A stretch of DNA of 64,000 bases from Flavobacteriales bacterium (GTDB lineage: Bacteria > Bacteroidota > Bacteroidia > Flavobacteriales_F > PHOS-HE28). The stretch spans positions 1-64,000 of the forward strand of contig JAHBUK010000006.1 in the NCBI GenBank assembly GCA_019638115.1, read 5' to 3'. Position 1 is the stretch's first letter. The number at the start of each line of letters is the position of its first letter. The notes beneath the pieces are model-generated. The model searched no databases, was not told the DNA's origin, and was given only the letters and a program-made list of their open reading frames with translations. Positions 44,858 to 51,945 of this stretch are shown one piece after another. A program made the position numbers and the translations under genes.

Positions 44858-46195
44858 ATGTATCGCAAGACTTTCATAGCAATGGCCTTGGTAGCAGCTG
44901 CGGGCATACTGGTGCTGCTCCTGTCCTTCCGCCCTTTTGATCCGATCGAAGGGGTGACGCACTGCCCTGTCCCTCCTCTGGAGGATGAACATCCGCACTG
45001 TGTCTTCATGACGGTATATGAAGGCACTGGCCTGGACAGCAGCTTCATCCTGGCCACGCCGGCCAAGGTGCTGCAAGCCGAACAGCGCGCATTGAACTGG
45101 TTGGTGGGAGCACAGGCGCAGGACGGTGGCTACGGTGCAGGCGCACATGCCCGCCAAGACATCCGCGATCCGCTTGCCGTGGCCACCGATCCGGCCACCA
45201 CCGCCATGGTGGGCATGGCCATCCTGCGCATGGGTAGCACCGTGGATGCCGGTCCGCACGCTGCGCAGGTGAAGAAGTTGACGGACTATCTGCTGCGGCA
45301 TGTGGAGCAGGCAGGCCCGAACGCAACGAACATTACGGAGTTGAAGGGTACGCAGATCCAAAGCAAGCTGGGCGCGAACATCGATGTGGCACTGACCACG
45401 CAGTACCTGAGCAACCTGAGCGCGAAGCTTGGTCAGCAGCACCCGATGAAAGGGCGCGTTCTGCAGGCGATGAACATCTGTACGGGCATTATTCAACGGG
45501 CACAGAATACGGATGGAAGCATGCAAGGCGATGGCTGGGCCGGGGTGCTTCAAAGCTCTTTCGCGGCCAGCGCTTTGGAAAGCGCCAAAGCCCAAGGCGC
45601 CGTGGTTGATGATCGATCATTGCAGCAGGCACGCGACTACAACAAAGGCAACTTCGATGCGGAAAAGGGTTCCGTGGCAACGGAGCGTGCAGCAGGAATA
45701 ACGCTCTATGCGGTAAGTGGCAGCACGCGCAACAGTGCGGTGGAAGCACGGGAAGCGACCGAGAAGGTGGAGCGTGCGCGCAAGGATGGAAAGCTCTCAG
45801 CGAACGCGCCGGTCACCTTGGACAATCTGCAGGAAGCGGGCCTCTCACGTAGCGAAGCGGAGCGGCTGAACACGGCTTATCAAGTGTACAATGCTGCCAA
45901 GCAACAGTCCCAGGATGAGCGCGTGGTAAGTGGCTTCGGCAACAACGGGGGCGAAGAGTTCCTGAGTTTCCTCCAGACCGGTGAATCGATGATCATTGCC
46001 AAGGACAACGGGTGGCGCAACTGGTACGGCGCCACCACCGACCGCTTGCTGGGCATCCAGAACAACGATGGCAGCTGGCACGGGCACCATTGCATCACCA
46101 GTCCGGTGTTCTGCACGGCCACCTCCTTGCTGATCCTGAGCATCAACAACGACATTGAGACACTGGTCGCCCAAGGCGCGGTGAAGTACCGTTGA
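44858..46195 (+). CDS. Exported protein with prenyltransferase-like alpha/alpha toroid repeats
   Basis: A 445-residue protein with an N-terminal membrane segment (residues 7-24). Segments such as ALNWLVGAQAQDGGYGAGA, ATDPATTAMVGMAILRMG, RAQNTDGSMQGDGWAGVLQS and LLGIQNNDGSWHG are the QW-like repeats of the squalene cyclase / prenyltransferase toroid fold. I see no D-x-D-D catalytic motif of squalene or terpene cyclases, so a binding or structural role is more likely. The middle region (240-340) is polar and coiled. Confidence 0.78.
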   Translation: MYRKTFIAMALVAAAGILVLLLSFRPFDPIEGVTHCPVPPLEDEHPHCVFMTVYEGTGLDSSFILATPAKVLQAEQRALNWLVGAQAQDGGYGAGAHARQDIRDPLAVATDPATTAMVGMAILRMGSTVDAGPHAAQVKKLTDYLLRHVEQAGPNATNITELKGTQIQSKLGANIDVALTTQYLSNLSAKLGQQHPMKGRVLQAMNICTGIIQRAQNTDGSMQGDGWAGVLQSSFAASALESAKAQGAVVDDRSLQQARDYNKGNFDAEKGSVATERAAGITLYAVSGSTRNSAVEAREATEKVERARKDGKLSANAPVTLDNLQEAGLSRSEAERLNTAYQVYNAAKQQSQDERVVSGFGNNGGEEFLSFLQTGESMIIAKDNGWRNWYGATTDRLLGIQNNDGSWHGHHCITSPVFCTATSLLILSINNDIETLVAQGAVKYR

Positions 46196-46244
46196 CCCCG
46201 ATCCATGAACGGTAGTGGCGCGGTCCAAGTGGCAGGCGCCAGGG

Positions 46245-46281
46245 CAGGGAAGGTGTGGACCTTTGTACCGCACCTTCCCTG
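46245..46281 (+). other. Hairpin between two genes
   Basis: An 11-bp perfect stem CAGGGAAGGTG (46245-46255) with CACCTTCCCTG (46271-46281) and a 15-nt loop. It lies 49 bp after one stop and 23 bp before the next ATG. No T run follows, so it may be a weak terminator or a leader structure of the MBL gene. The loop contains GACCTTTG. Confidence 0.4.
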
Positions 46282-46304
46282 TCATTCCCTTGAAGATCTT
46301 TCGC

Positions 46305-47411
46305 ATGATCCTTTGGATACTTCTCATCGCTGTAGCGGTGCTGGGCATCGCCTTGGTACTCTACTTCAACTTTGCGCCGATCGTGGGCAGCAACCCCACG
46401 GGCGAGCGGCTTGCGCGCATCCAAGCTTCGCCGAACTACCGCGATGGCAAGTTCCAGAACGTGGTGGAGACCGATATGGACATGCCGATCGGATCCCTGG
46501 CCAAGGTGATGTGGGAGTTCGCGAAGGGCGCTGAAGGGCGTGAGCCGAAGGACACCATACCCACCGTGGCCTTCGATGCTGCTGCGTGGGAAGCCGTTCC
46601 TGACACGTCGATTGCCACGGCGTGGTTCGGCCACTCCACCCTGCTCATCAAGGTCGATGGGCTCACCTTCCTCTGCGATCCGGTCTTCGGCGAACGCGCT
46701 TCCACCTTCTCCTTCATGGGGCCGAAGCGCTTCAACTACCAGCAGCACATTTCGGTGGACCTGCTGCCCAAGGTGGATGCGGTGCTGCTGTCACACGACC
46801 ATTACGATCACCTGGACCATGGCGCCATCCTCCGGTTGAAGGACAAGCGCTTCATCGTACCCCTTGGCGTGGGAGCGCACCTGGAGCATTGGGGTGTGCC
46901 TGCGGCGGCCATTACGGAGAAGGATTGGTGGGAGTCGGTGGAACTGGGTTCCGTGAAGCTCACACTGACCCCATCACGCCATTTCAGTGGCCGCGGCATG
47001 ACCAACCGCTTCAGCACGCTGTGGGGTGCGTGGGTCATTGAAGGGCAAAGCAAGAAGGTCTACTTCGGTGCTGATTCGGGCTACTCACCCACGTTCAAGG
47101 AGGTGGGGGAGCGCTTCGGGCCGTTCGATCTGGTGCTGTTGGAGTGCGGTGCCTACAACGAGCGTTGGTCCAACATCCACATGATGCCTGAGGAAACGGC
47201 GCAGGCCGCTGTTGACGTGAAGGCCAAGGTGCTTATGCCCATCCATTGGGGCAAGTTCAGCTTGGCCATGCATGAATGGAAGGACCCCATTGAGCGCGTA
47301 TCGGCCAAGACATCCGAGTTGGGCATTGCGCTGCTCACACCACGCATCGGCCGTATCGTGAACGGGCCTGACCTGGGCCTGAGCGAACGCTGGTGGGACG
47401 AGGTGGAGTGA
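46305..47411 (+). CDS. Metallo-beta-lactamase fold hydrolase, NAPE-PLD-like
   Basis: A 368-residue protein with one N-terminal membrane helix (residues 2-21; ATG at 46305). The core matches N-acyl-phosphatidylethanolamine phospholipase D and UlaG-like proteins: WFGHSTLLIKVDGLTFLCDPV, the zinc motif H-D-H-Y-D-H in LLSHDHYDHLDHG, HFSGRGMTNRFSTLWGAWV, FGADSGYSP, and MPIHWGKFSLAMHEW. It probably hydrolyses a phosphodiester or lactone at the membrane; the substrate is not known. Confidence 0.92.
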   Translation: MILWILLIAVAVLGIALVLYFNFAPIVGSNPTGERLARIQASPNYRDGKFQNVVETDMDMPIGSLAKVMWEFAKGAEGREPKDTIPTVAFDAAAWEAVPDTSIATAWFGHSTLLIKVDGLTFLCDPVFGERASTFSFMGPKRFNYQQHISVDLLPKVDAVLLSHDHYDHLDHGAILRLKDKRFIVPLGVGAHLEHWGVPAAAITEKDWWESVELGSVKLTLTPSRHFSGRGMTNRFSTLWGAWVIEGQSKKVYFGADSGYSPTFKEVGERFGPFDLVLLECGAYNERWSNIHMMPEETAQAAVDVKAKVLMPIHWGKFSLAMHEWKDPIERVSAKTSELGIALLTPRIGRIVNGPDLGLSERWWDEVE

Positions 47412-47420
47412 GCTGGCCGC

Positions 47421-48071
47421 TCACTTCGAGATCATTTCTGGCAATTGTTCGTGCATCAGGTCGGTGATCCCATTGATCACGAACTGCACGGCCAGCACGG
47501 CGAGGATCAGCCCGAAGATGCGGGTGATCACCTGGCGGCCGGTTTCGCCGATGTATCGCACCAAGTGGCGCGAGTTCACCAGCGCGAAGTAGGTGAGCAC
47601 CGTGGTGATGATGATGGCCAGGTAGACGATCACGGTGTGCTGGATGGACGGTGCCTCGGTCACGAGCATCATCACCGTGGCAATGCTGCCCGGCCCACTG
47701 ATGAAGGGGATGGCCAGGGGGATGATGGACACATCGTGTCGTTCAGCACCGCCGATGCCCCGGTGTTCGCTGCGCCTGCCGAGCATGCCCATGGCGATAC
47801 CGAAGAGGATGATGCCACCGGCGATCCGGAAGGCATGCAGCGTGATGCCGAAGAGGTGGAAGATCACCCCGCCCATCAGCGCGAAGGTGACGAGCACGGC
47901 CGTGGCGGTAAGGGTGGCCCTGCGTGCGATCGCGCGGCGCTCCTCCACGGTGGCATCGGGCACCAGTGCCAGGAACACGAAGGCCGTGGTGAGCGGGTTC
48001 ACGATCACCAGGATACCCGCCATGGTGATGAGCAGGTATTGGAACAGTCCGGAAGCCGCGAGCGTGATCAT
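47421..48071 (-). CDS. MarC family integral membrane protein
   Basis: A 216-residue protein with six hydrophobic helices. It begins MITLAASGLFQYLLITMAGI and has NPLTTAFVFLALVPDAT plus IPLAIPFISGPGSIATVM, both MarC signatures. The family's transport role is unclear, and the original antibiotic-resistance link was withdrawn. It starts 38 bp after the stop of the DnaE-like gene on the same strand, so co-transcription is possible. Confidence 0.93.
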   Translation of the reverse strand: MITLAASGLFQYLLITMAGILVIVNPLTTAFVFLALVPDATVEERRAIARRATLTATAVLVTFALMGGVIFHLFGITLHAFRIAGGIILFGIAMGMLGRRSEHRGIGGAERHDVSIIPLAIPFISGPGSIATVMMLVTEAPSIQHTVIVYLAIIITTVLTYFALVNSRHLVRYIGETGRQVITRIFGLILAVLAVQFVINGITDLMHEQLPEMISK

Positions 48072-48109
48072 GGTGGCAGGGGGCGAAGTTAGCGCGGGTG
48101 GCCATGGTG

Positions 48110-51100
48110 CTATTTCGTGCCGTAGCGCGGGTCCTGCTTCCACAGCAGTTTCTCCACGTGCTCCACGTTCAACGCACAGTGGCCGAATTCCTCCTCCACC
48201 TTTCCGGTAAGCCGGTACACCCCGCGCCCCCGGAACGGGTACTTCGCTTCCACGCTGGGGAACTGCGTGCTGTCCCAGAAATCACCGACTTGGTCGATGA
48301 AACTGCCGAAGCTCATGCGGTCACCGGCGCCGGTCTTCGTGGGTTTCACGTGTACCACATAGCCGAGCATGGAAACGCGCTTGCCGATGTGGCGGGGCAT
48401 GTCGCGGGCGAGGATGCTTGGAGTGGACAGTGCCTGCGCACGGGGCTCTCGCGCTGAGTGTACAGTGCCCTCGCTCGGCCCGTTGCGCACAGTGGACAGT
48501 GCCACCGCGCAGTTCCCATCCCGCACAGTTCCCACTGTAGCGGGGATGCGTTGCGCGGTGGCACTGTCGTGCGTGGCCTTGTGCGCGGGCACTGTTGCGC
48601 GTAGGCCTTGTGCGTTGGCACTGTCGCGGGCGGGAACGCGCGCAGGCACTGTCGCGCGTGGGCTTTGTGTGTAGGCACTGTCGCGCGTGGCCTTGTGCGC
48701 GGGCACTGTCGCGTGTGGGTCTTGCGCGTCGGCACTGTCGTGCGTTTGCCCTGCGGGCGGGCACTGCATTTCCACAAGCAGGAACGGATCGCACAACGGG
48801 AACCCCAGCAGCTCCAGCTCGTCGTAGGCATCGCTCAGGTCGAAGTGCTCCAGCGTGGGCAGTTTGGTGGGTGGCGGCTTCATCACGAATAGATCCGGTA
48901 CGGGATCGTGCTTCGCGCCGGGGTGCAGCAGGGTGAGGTCCCACAGCAGTTGCGGCTTGCTTCGGCCGGTGAAGCGCAACGCTCCCACGCGGATGAGGAT
49001 GCGTGCCTGTTCGGGCGATATGGGCACGCGCTTCAGCAGGTCGGGCAGGTCGGCGAATGGGCCGTTGCGGCGGCGTTCGGCGAGAAGGCGGTCGGCGGTG
49101 GAGGCTTCGAGGGACTTGATGTTGCGGAAACCGAGGAAGATGAGTGGCGAGTGATGAGTAGCGAGTGGCGAGTGGCGAAGGTGAATTTTACTCGCCACTC
49201 GCCACTCGCTACTCGCCACTTTCTGCAACGTACATAACTCCTCACTCCTGTTGATACACGGCGCCTCCACCACCGCCCCGGCCCGTTTCGCCTCGTGCAG
49301 GTAGAACTCCGTATGGTAGAAACCGCCGAAGTTGTTCGCCACGGCCACCATGAACTCCAGCGGGTGGTAGGCCTTCAGGTACAGGCTCTGGTAGCTCTCC
49401 ACCGCGTAGCTGGCGCTGTGCCCCTTCGCGAAGCTGTACCCGGCGAAGCTCTCGATCTGCCGCCAGATCTCGGCGCTCTCATGCTCCGGGTAGCCCTTCA
49501 TCTTGCAGTTGCTGAAGAAGCGGTCCTTCACGCGCTGGAACTCTTCGCGGCTGCGGTACTTGCCGCTCATGCCGCGCCGCAGGATGTCGGCCTCGGCCAG
49601 GGTGAGCCCCGCGTACAGGTGCGCCACCTTGATCACGTCCTCCTGGTACACCATCACGCCGTAGGTGTCCGGCATGATCGCCGCCATGGCGGGGTGGGCC
49701 TGCTTGCGCCGTTCGGGATCGCGGTGCCGCAGGATGTACTCGCGCATCATGCCGCTCTGCGCCACCCCCGGACGGATGATGCTGCTGGCCGCCACCAGCG
49801 TGGGGTAGTCCTGCACCCCCAGCTTCTTCAGCAGCATGCGCATGGCCGGGCTCTCCACGTAGAAGCAGCCGATGGTGTCGCCCGTGCGCAGCAGTTCGTT
49901 GATGCGCGGATCATGCTTGAAGCGTTCGATCGCGTGGATATCGATCGCAGTTGTCGGTTGTCCGTTGTCGGTTGTCAGGTTGCACAGGTCTTCGCGTTCC
50001 TGAAAAGTGCCCGCACACGGCCCCTCGCGCACAGTGGACAGTGCCCCCGCACTATGGCCTGCCCGCACAGTGCCCACCGTTGCAGGTGGATGGGCACTGT
50101 CGTGCGCTGGCCCGTGCGCAGGCACTGTCGCGCGTTGGCCCGTGCGCAGGCACTGTCGCGCGCTGGCCCGTGCGCAGGCACTATCCCTCCCTGTCCCCCC
50201 TGACAACTGACAACCGACAACTGCCCCCACCATCTCCACCGCATCCCGTATATGCCCCAGCCCCCGCTGGCTCAGGATATCGAACTTGTACAGCCCCAGG
50301 TCCTCGGCCTCCAGCATGCTGAACTGCGTGGTGGCGAAACCCTTCGGCGGCAGGTGCAGCGCGGTGTAGTGGGTGAGGGGTTTCTCGCTGATCAGCACGC
50401 CGCCCACGTGGATGCTCAGGTGGTGTGGATGCTCGTGGAAGTGCCCGGCATAGCGCAGGATGGTGTGTGCGATGCGGTCGTTCTGGGAGAGCGTGGCCTG
50501 CTGCTTCGCAGGTCCTGCTTGCGCGTGCCGCCCGATCCACACCGAGCGTCCGGTATCGCCCTCGGCCAACGCATCGATCTCGTGCGGAGGTAGCCCGAAC
50601 ACCTTGCCCAGCTCGCGGATCACCGCGCGGTACTGGTAGGTGCTGTAGGTGGCCAGCAGTGCGACCCTTCGATCATCGCCGTACTTGTCGAAGAGGTAGC
50701 GCGTCACCTCGTCGCGGTCCTTCCAGCTGAAGTCGAGATCGAAGTCGGGCGGGCTGCTGCGGCTGGGGTTGATGAAGCGCTCGAAGTAGAGGTCCAGTTC
50801 GATGGGATCCACGTCGGTGATGCCCAGGCAATAGGCCACCAGGCTGTTGGCCCCGCTGCCGCGCCCCACGTGGAAGAAGCCCCGGCTCTTCGCGAAGCGC
50901 ACCAGGTCCCAGTTGATCAGGAAGTAGCTCACGAAGTCCTTCTGCGCGATCACGGTCAGCTCGCGCTCCACGCGGTCCATCACCTGCTGCGGGGGAGAAG
51001 GGAAGCGGCGTAGCAGTCCGGCTTTCGTTTCGCGGCGCAACAGCTCCAGGTCCGCAGCGGCATCCGCGCTCCACGTCCTCCGGTTCTTGCTCTTGCCGTG

Positions 51101-51799
51101 CGCGAAGTGTACCTCGCACTGGTCCATCAGTCGGCGCGTATTCCACACCAACTCGGGCACGGCGGCGAAGGCGGAGCACAGTTGCTCCTCGCTCAGGAAG
51201 CGCTCATCGGGCGATGCGACATGTTCTGGCGGTGTGGTGCTCAGCAGCGTGTTGGTATCCACCGCGCGCTTCAGGCGGTGTACATTGAAGTCGCGCTTGG
51301 CCAGGGCGGGATTGCTGCGGAAGGTGGCCGGGGCCAGCGCCAGCAGCCGGTCCTTGTGCTTCATCCACGGCGAGAAGCGCAGGCGGTTCACCTCGCCCGG
51401 CCGCACACCGATGTACTCGTTGGCACGCAGCTTCTCCGGCATATGCGCCGCACCGAAGGGATAAATGATGAAGGCCTCGTCCAGTTCGGGTGCGCGCTCC
51501 GGCAGGTCCAGGCCGTCCAGCAGGTGGTCCGTCAGCAATGAGGCCAGTTGGTGTACCCCCGTGTTGCTGCGCGCGATGCCGATGTACAGCAGGCGCGGCC
51601 CGGTGCGGAACTCGATCCCCGCGAGCGGCCGCACCTTGTACTTCGCCGCCAGCCGGAAGAAGTCGCTCCAGCCTGCCGTGCAGTTGATGTCCGTGAGCGC
51701 CACCTGCTGCAAGCCCAGCGCATGCGCCTCCTGCAGCACCTGCTCGGGCGAGAGCACGCCGTGGTTGAGGCTGAACCAGCTGTGGGTGTTGATCAACAT
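48110..51799 (-). CDS. DNA polymerase III alpha subunit paralogue with three in-frame repeat inserts
   Basis: A 1229-residue C-family polymerase. The start MLINTHSWFSLNHGVLS (51799) is like the second, about 1000-residue alpha subunit of Bacteroidota rather than the replicative one. The PHP domain (1-200) lacks the paired His of an active site. The palm has PDFDLDF with D354 and D356 as catalytic aspartates, and the KGHSASYAVESYQSLYLK segment is typical. The C-terminal OB-fold has LGYVVHVKPTKTG and KYPFRGRGVYRLTGKV. The excess length is three low-complexity inserts at residues about 526-618, 860-886 and 1013-1127; removing them leaves about 1000 residues. It is probably involved in translesion or repair synthesis. 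Confidence 0.92.
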   Translation of the reverse strand: MLINTHSWFSLNHGVLSPEQVLQEAHALGLQQVALTDINCTAGWSDFFRLAAKYKVRPLAGIEFRTGPRLLYIGIARSNTGVHQLASLLTDHLLDGLDLPERAPELDEAFIIYPFGAAHMPEKLRANEYIGVRPGEVNRLRFSPWMKHKDRLLALAPATFRSNPALAKRDFNVHRLKRAVDTNTLLSTTPPEHVASPDERFLSEEQLCSAFAAVPELVWNTRRLMDQCEVHFAHGKSKNRRTWSADAAADLELLRRETKAGLLRRFPSPPQQVMDRVERELTVIAQKDFVSYFLINWDLVRFAKSRGFFHVGRGSGANSLVAYCLGITDVDPIELDLYFERFINPSRSSPPDFDLDFSWKDRDEVTRYLFDKYGDDRRVALLATYSTYQYRAVIRELGKVFGLPPHEIDALAEGDTGRSVWIGRHAQAGPAKQQATLSQNDRIAHTILRYAGHFHEHPHHLSIHVGGVLISEKPLTHYTALHLPPKGFATTQFSMLEAEDLGLYKFDILSQRGLGHIRDAVEMVGAVVGCQLSGGTGRDSACARASARQCLRTGQRATVPAHGPAHDSAHPPATVGTVRAGHSAGALSTVREGPCAGTFQEREDLCNLTTDNGQPTTAIDIHAIERFKHDPRINELLRTGDTIGCFYVESPAMRMLLKKLGVQDYPTLVAASSIIRPGVAQSGMMREYILRHRDPERRKQAHPAMAAIMPDTYGVMVYQEDVIKVAHLYAGLTLAEADILRRGMSGKYRSREEFQRVKDRFFSNCKMKGYPEHESAEIWRQIESFAGYSFAKGHSASYAVESYQSLYLKAYHPLEFMVAVANNFGGFYHTEFYLHEAKRAGAVVEAPCINRSEELCTLQKVASSEWRVASKIHLRHSPLATHHSPLIFLGFRNIKSLEASTADRLLAERRRNGPFADLPDLLKRVPISPEQARILIRVGALRFTGRSKPQLLWDLTLLHPGAKHDPVPDLFVMKPPPTKLPTLEHFDLSDAYDELELLGFPLCDPFLLVEMQCPPAGQTHDSADAQDPHATVPAHKATRDSAYTQSPRATVPARVPARDSANAQGLRATVPAHKATHDSATAQRIPATVGTVRDGNCAVALSTVRNGPSEGTVHSAREPRAQALSTPSILARDMPRHIGKRVSMLGYVVHVKPTKTGAGDRMSFGSFIDQVGDFWDSTQFPSVEAKYPFRGRGVYRLTGKVEEEFGHCALNVEHVEKLLWKQDPRYGTK
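48425..48766. repeat. Insert A in the dnaE-like gene: GC-rich 28/29-bp minisatellite plus core
   Basis: GCACTG occurs at 48561, 48589, 48618, 48646, 48675, 48703, 48732 and 48761, alternating 28 and 29 bp (57 bp per pair, 19 codons). The flanking core 48485-48541 encodes ATVGTVRDGNCAVALSTVR. The whole block codes for about 115 residues between LLVEMQ and ILARDMPRHIGK, which adjoin in normal relatives. Confidence 0.85.
49142..49220. repeat. Insert B in the dnaE-like gene: heptamer palindrome
   Basis: A near-perfect inverted repeat of about 31 bp built from GAGTGGC/GAGTAGC heptamers (left 49142-49178, right 49190-49220). It codes for about 26 residues between LCTLQ and IFLGFRNIKSLE in the polymerase. 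Confidence 0.85.
49947..50224. repeat. Insert C in the dnaE-like gene: element with heptamer inverted-repeat ends
   Basis: The left end 49947-49978 is four GTTGTCG-type heptamers; the right end 50200-50224 is the reverse complement. Between them lie a core (50027-50083) encoding ATVGTVRAGHSAGALSTVR, homologous to insert A, and a 28-bp minisatellite (GCACTG at 50094, 50122, 50150, 50178). It codes for about 92 residues between EMVG and IDIHAIERF. Confidence 0.85.
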
Positions 51800-51945
51800 T
51801 CCGTCCGGTCGGATCGACGAAATACACGGCGATCGGCGGACAGTAATATAGTCGTAGATGAAGTGAAGAATGTGCGGGAGGTGAGAAGGGCGCATTGAAC
51901 CCCATGACCGCAAAGGTGTACGGCCATACCCCGACCTTTGCCCCC

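Noticed and set aside
44750..45595. 280-codon upstream extension of the DUF4421 frame
   Set aside because: It runs antisense to the start of the toroid-repeat gene, while a good signal peptide begins at 44749.
48425..50224. CRISPR array in the dnaE-like gene
   Set aside because: The 28/29-bp units follow each other without unique spacers, drift in sequence and lie within a coding frame; no cas genes.
48425..50224. The dnaE inserts as assembly artefacts or frameshift errors
   Set aside because: The frame is kept through all three inserts and flanking protein sequence is conserved on both sides; artefacts would rarely do this three times. Raw reads would settle it.
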